A DNA stretch of 12,465 nucleotides from Pyrodictiaceae archaeon (GTDB taxonomy: Archaea; Thermoproteota; Thermoprotei_A; Sulfolobales; Pyrodictiaceae): NCBI GenBank assembly GCA_027046525.1, contig JALTYD010000042.1, positions 1-12,465 of the forward strand. The letters are read 5' to 3'. Both the position numbers and the translations under genes were made by a program. The notes under the pieces are model-generated. The model did not search any database. It was not told where the DNA came from and saw nothing but the letters and a program-made list of their open reading frames with translations. Shown here in pieces: positions 12,451 through 12,465 of this stretch (position 1 is the first letter of the stretch; the number at the start of each line of letters is the position of its first letter).

Positions 12451-12465
12451 CCTCCGTTTAAAAAA

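Overview
The window looks like a piece of chromosome from a hyperthermophilic archaeon of the Thermoproteota (Crenarchaeota), most likely a member of the Desulfurococcales. The basis is gene content: a four-subunit 2-oxoacid:ferredoxin oxidoreductase, an archaeal-type HypA with an ATPase-type HypB partner, an Aeropyrum-like O-phosphoserine sulfhydrylase and tRNase Z. Expression signals fit too: crenarchaeal Shine-Dalgarno sites (GGTG, GAGGTG, GGTGAT), TATA boxes 25-30 bases upstream of starts, AGA/AGG for arginine, and many TTG and GTG starts. The genus cannot be fixed from this sequence. The DNA is AT-rich and strikingly full of the tetranucleotide CTAG. I see no mobile element, CRISPR array, rRNA or ordinary tRNA.

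Layout. (1) 1-1295, minus strand: an anchored ABC transporter substrate-binding protein followed by the first 67 codons of its BtuC/FecCD-type permease, cut by the window edge. (2) 1354-3442, plus strand: a UPF0282 metallo-beta-lactamase-fold protein and TrmO. TrmO is flanked by two GC-rich, stem-closed intergenic elements that look like related structured RNAs of unknown type. (3) 3443-6437: a divergent [NiFe]-hydrogenase maturation island. On the minus strand are a maturation endopeptidase and a small helical protein. On the plus strand are a helical protein, an apparent endopeptidase relative that has lost its metal ligands, HypA and the MinD/Mrp-type HypB. The hydrogenase itself is not in the window. 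(4) 6510-7439: RNase Z, behind a strong hairpin and its own promoter. (5) 7436-9086, minus strand: a compact free-serine kinase (SerK, ParB-like fold) translationally overlapped with O-phosphoserine sulfhydrylase, a two-step serine-to-cysteine route. (6) 9159-9466: an intergenic region with a palindrome and a small transcription unit that may encode a 20-residue basic peptide. (7) 9467-12387, minus strand: a tightly overlapping korDABC operon.

Together the genes cover anaerobic metabolism (2-oxoacid oxidation to reduced ferredoxin, hydrogenase assembly), sulfur assimilation into cysteine, metal or cofactor uptake, and tRNA processing and modification. The least explained items are the paired RNA-like elements around trmO, the putative inactive protease homologue in the Hyp island, and the small unit upstream of serK.
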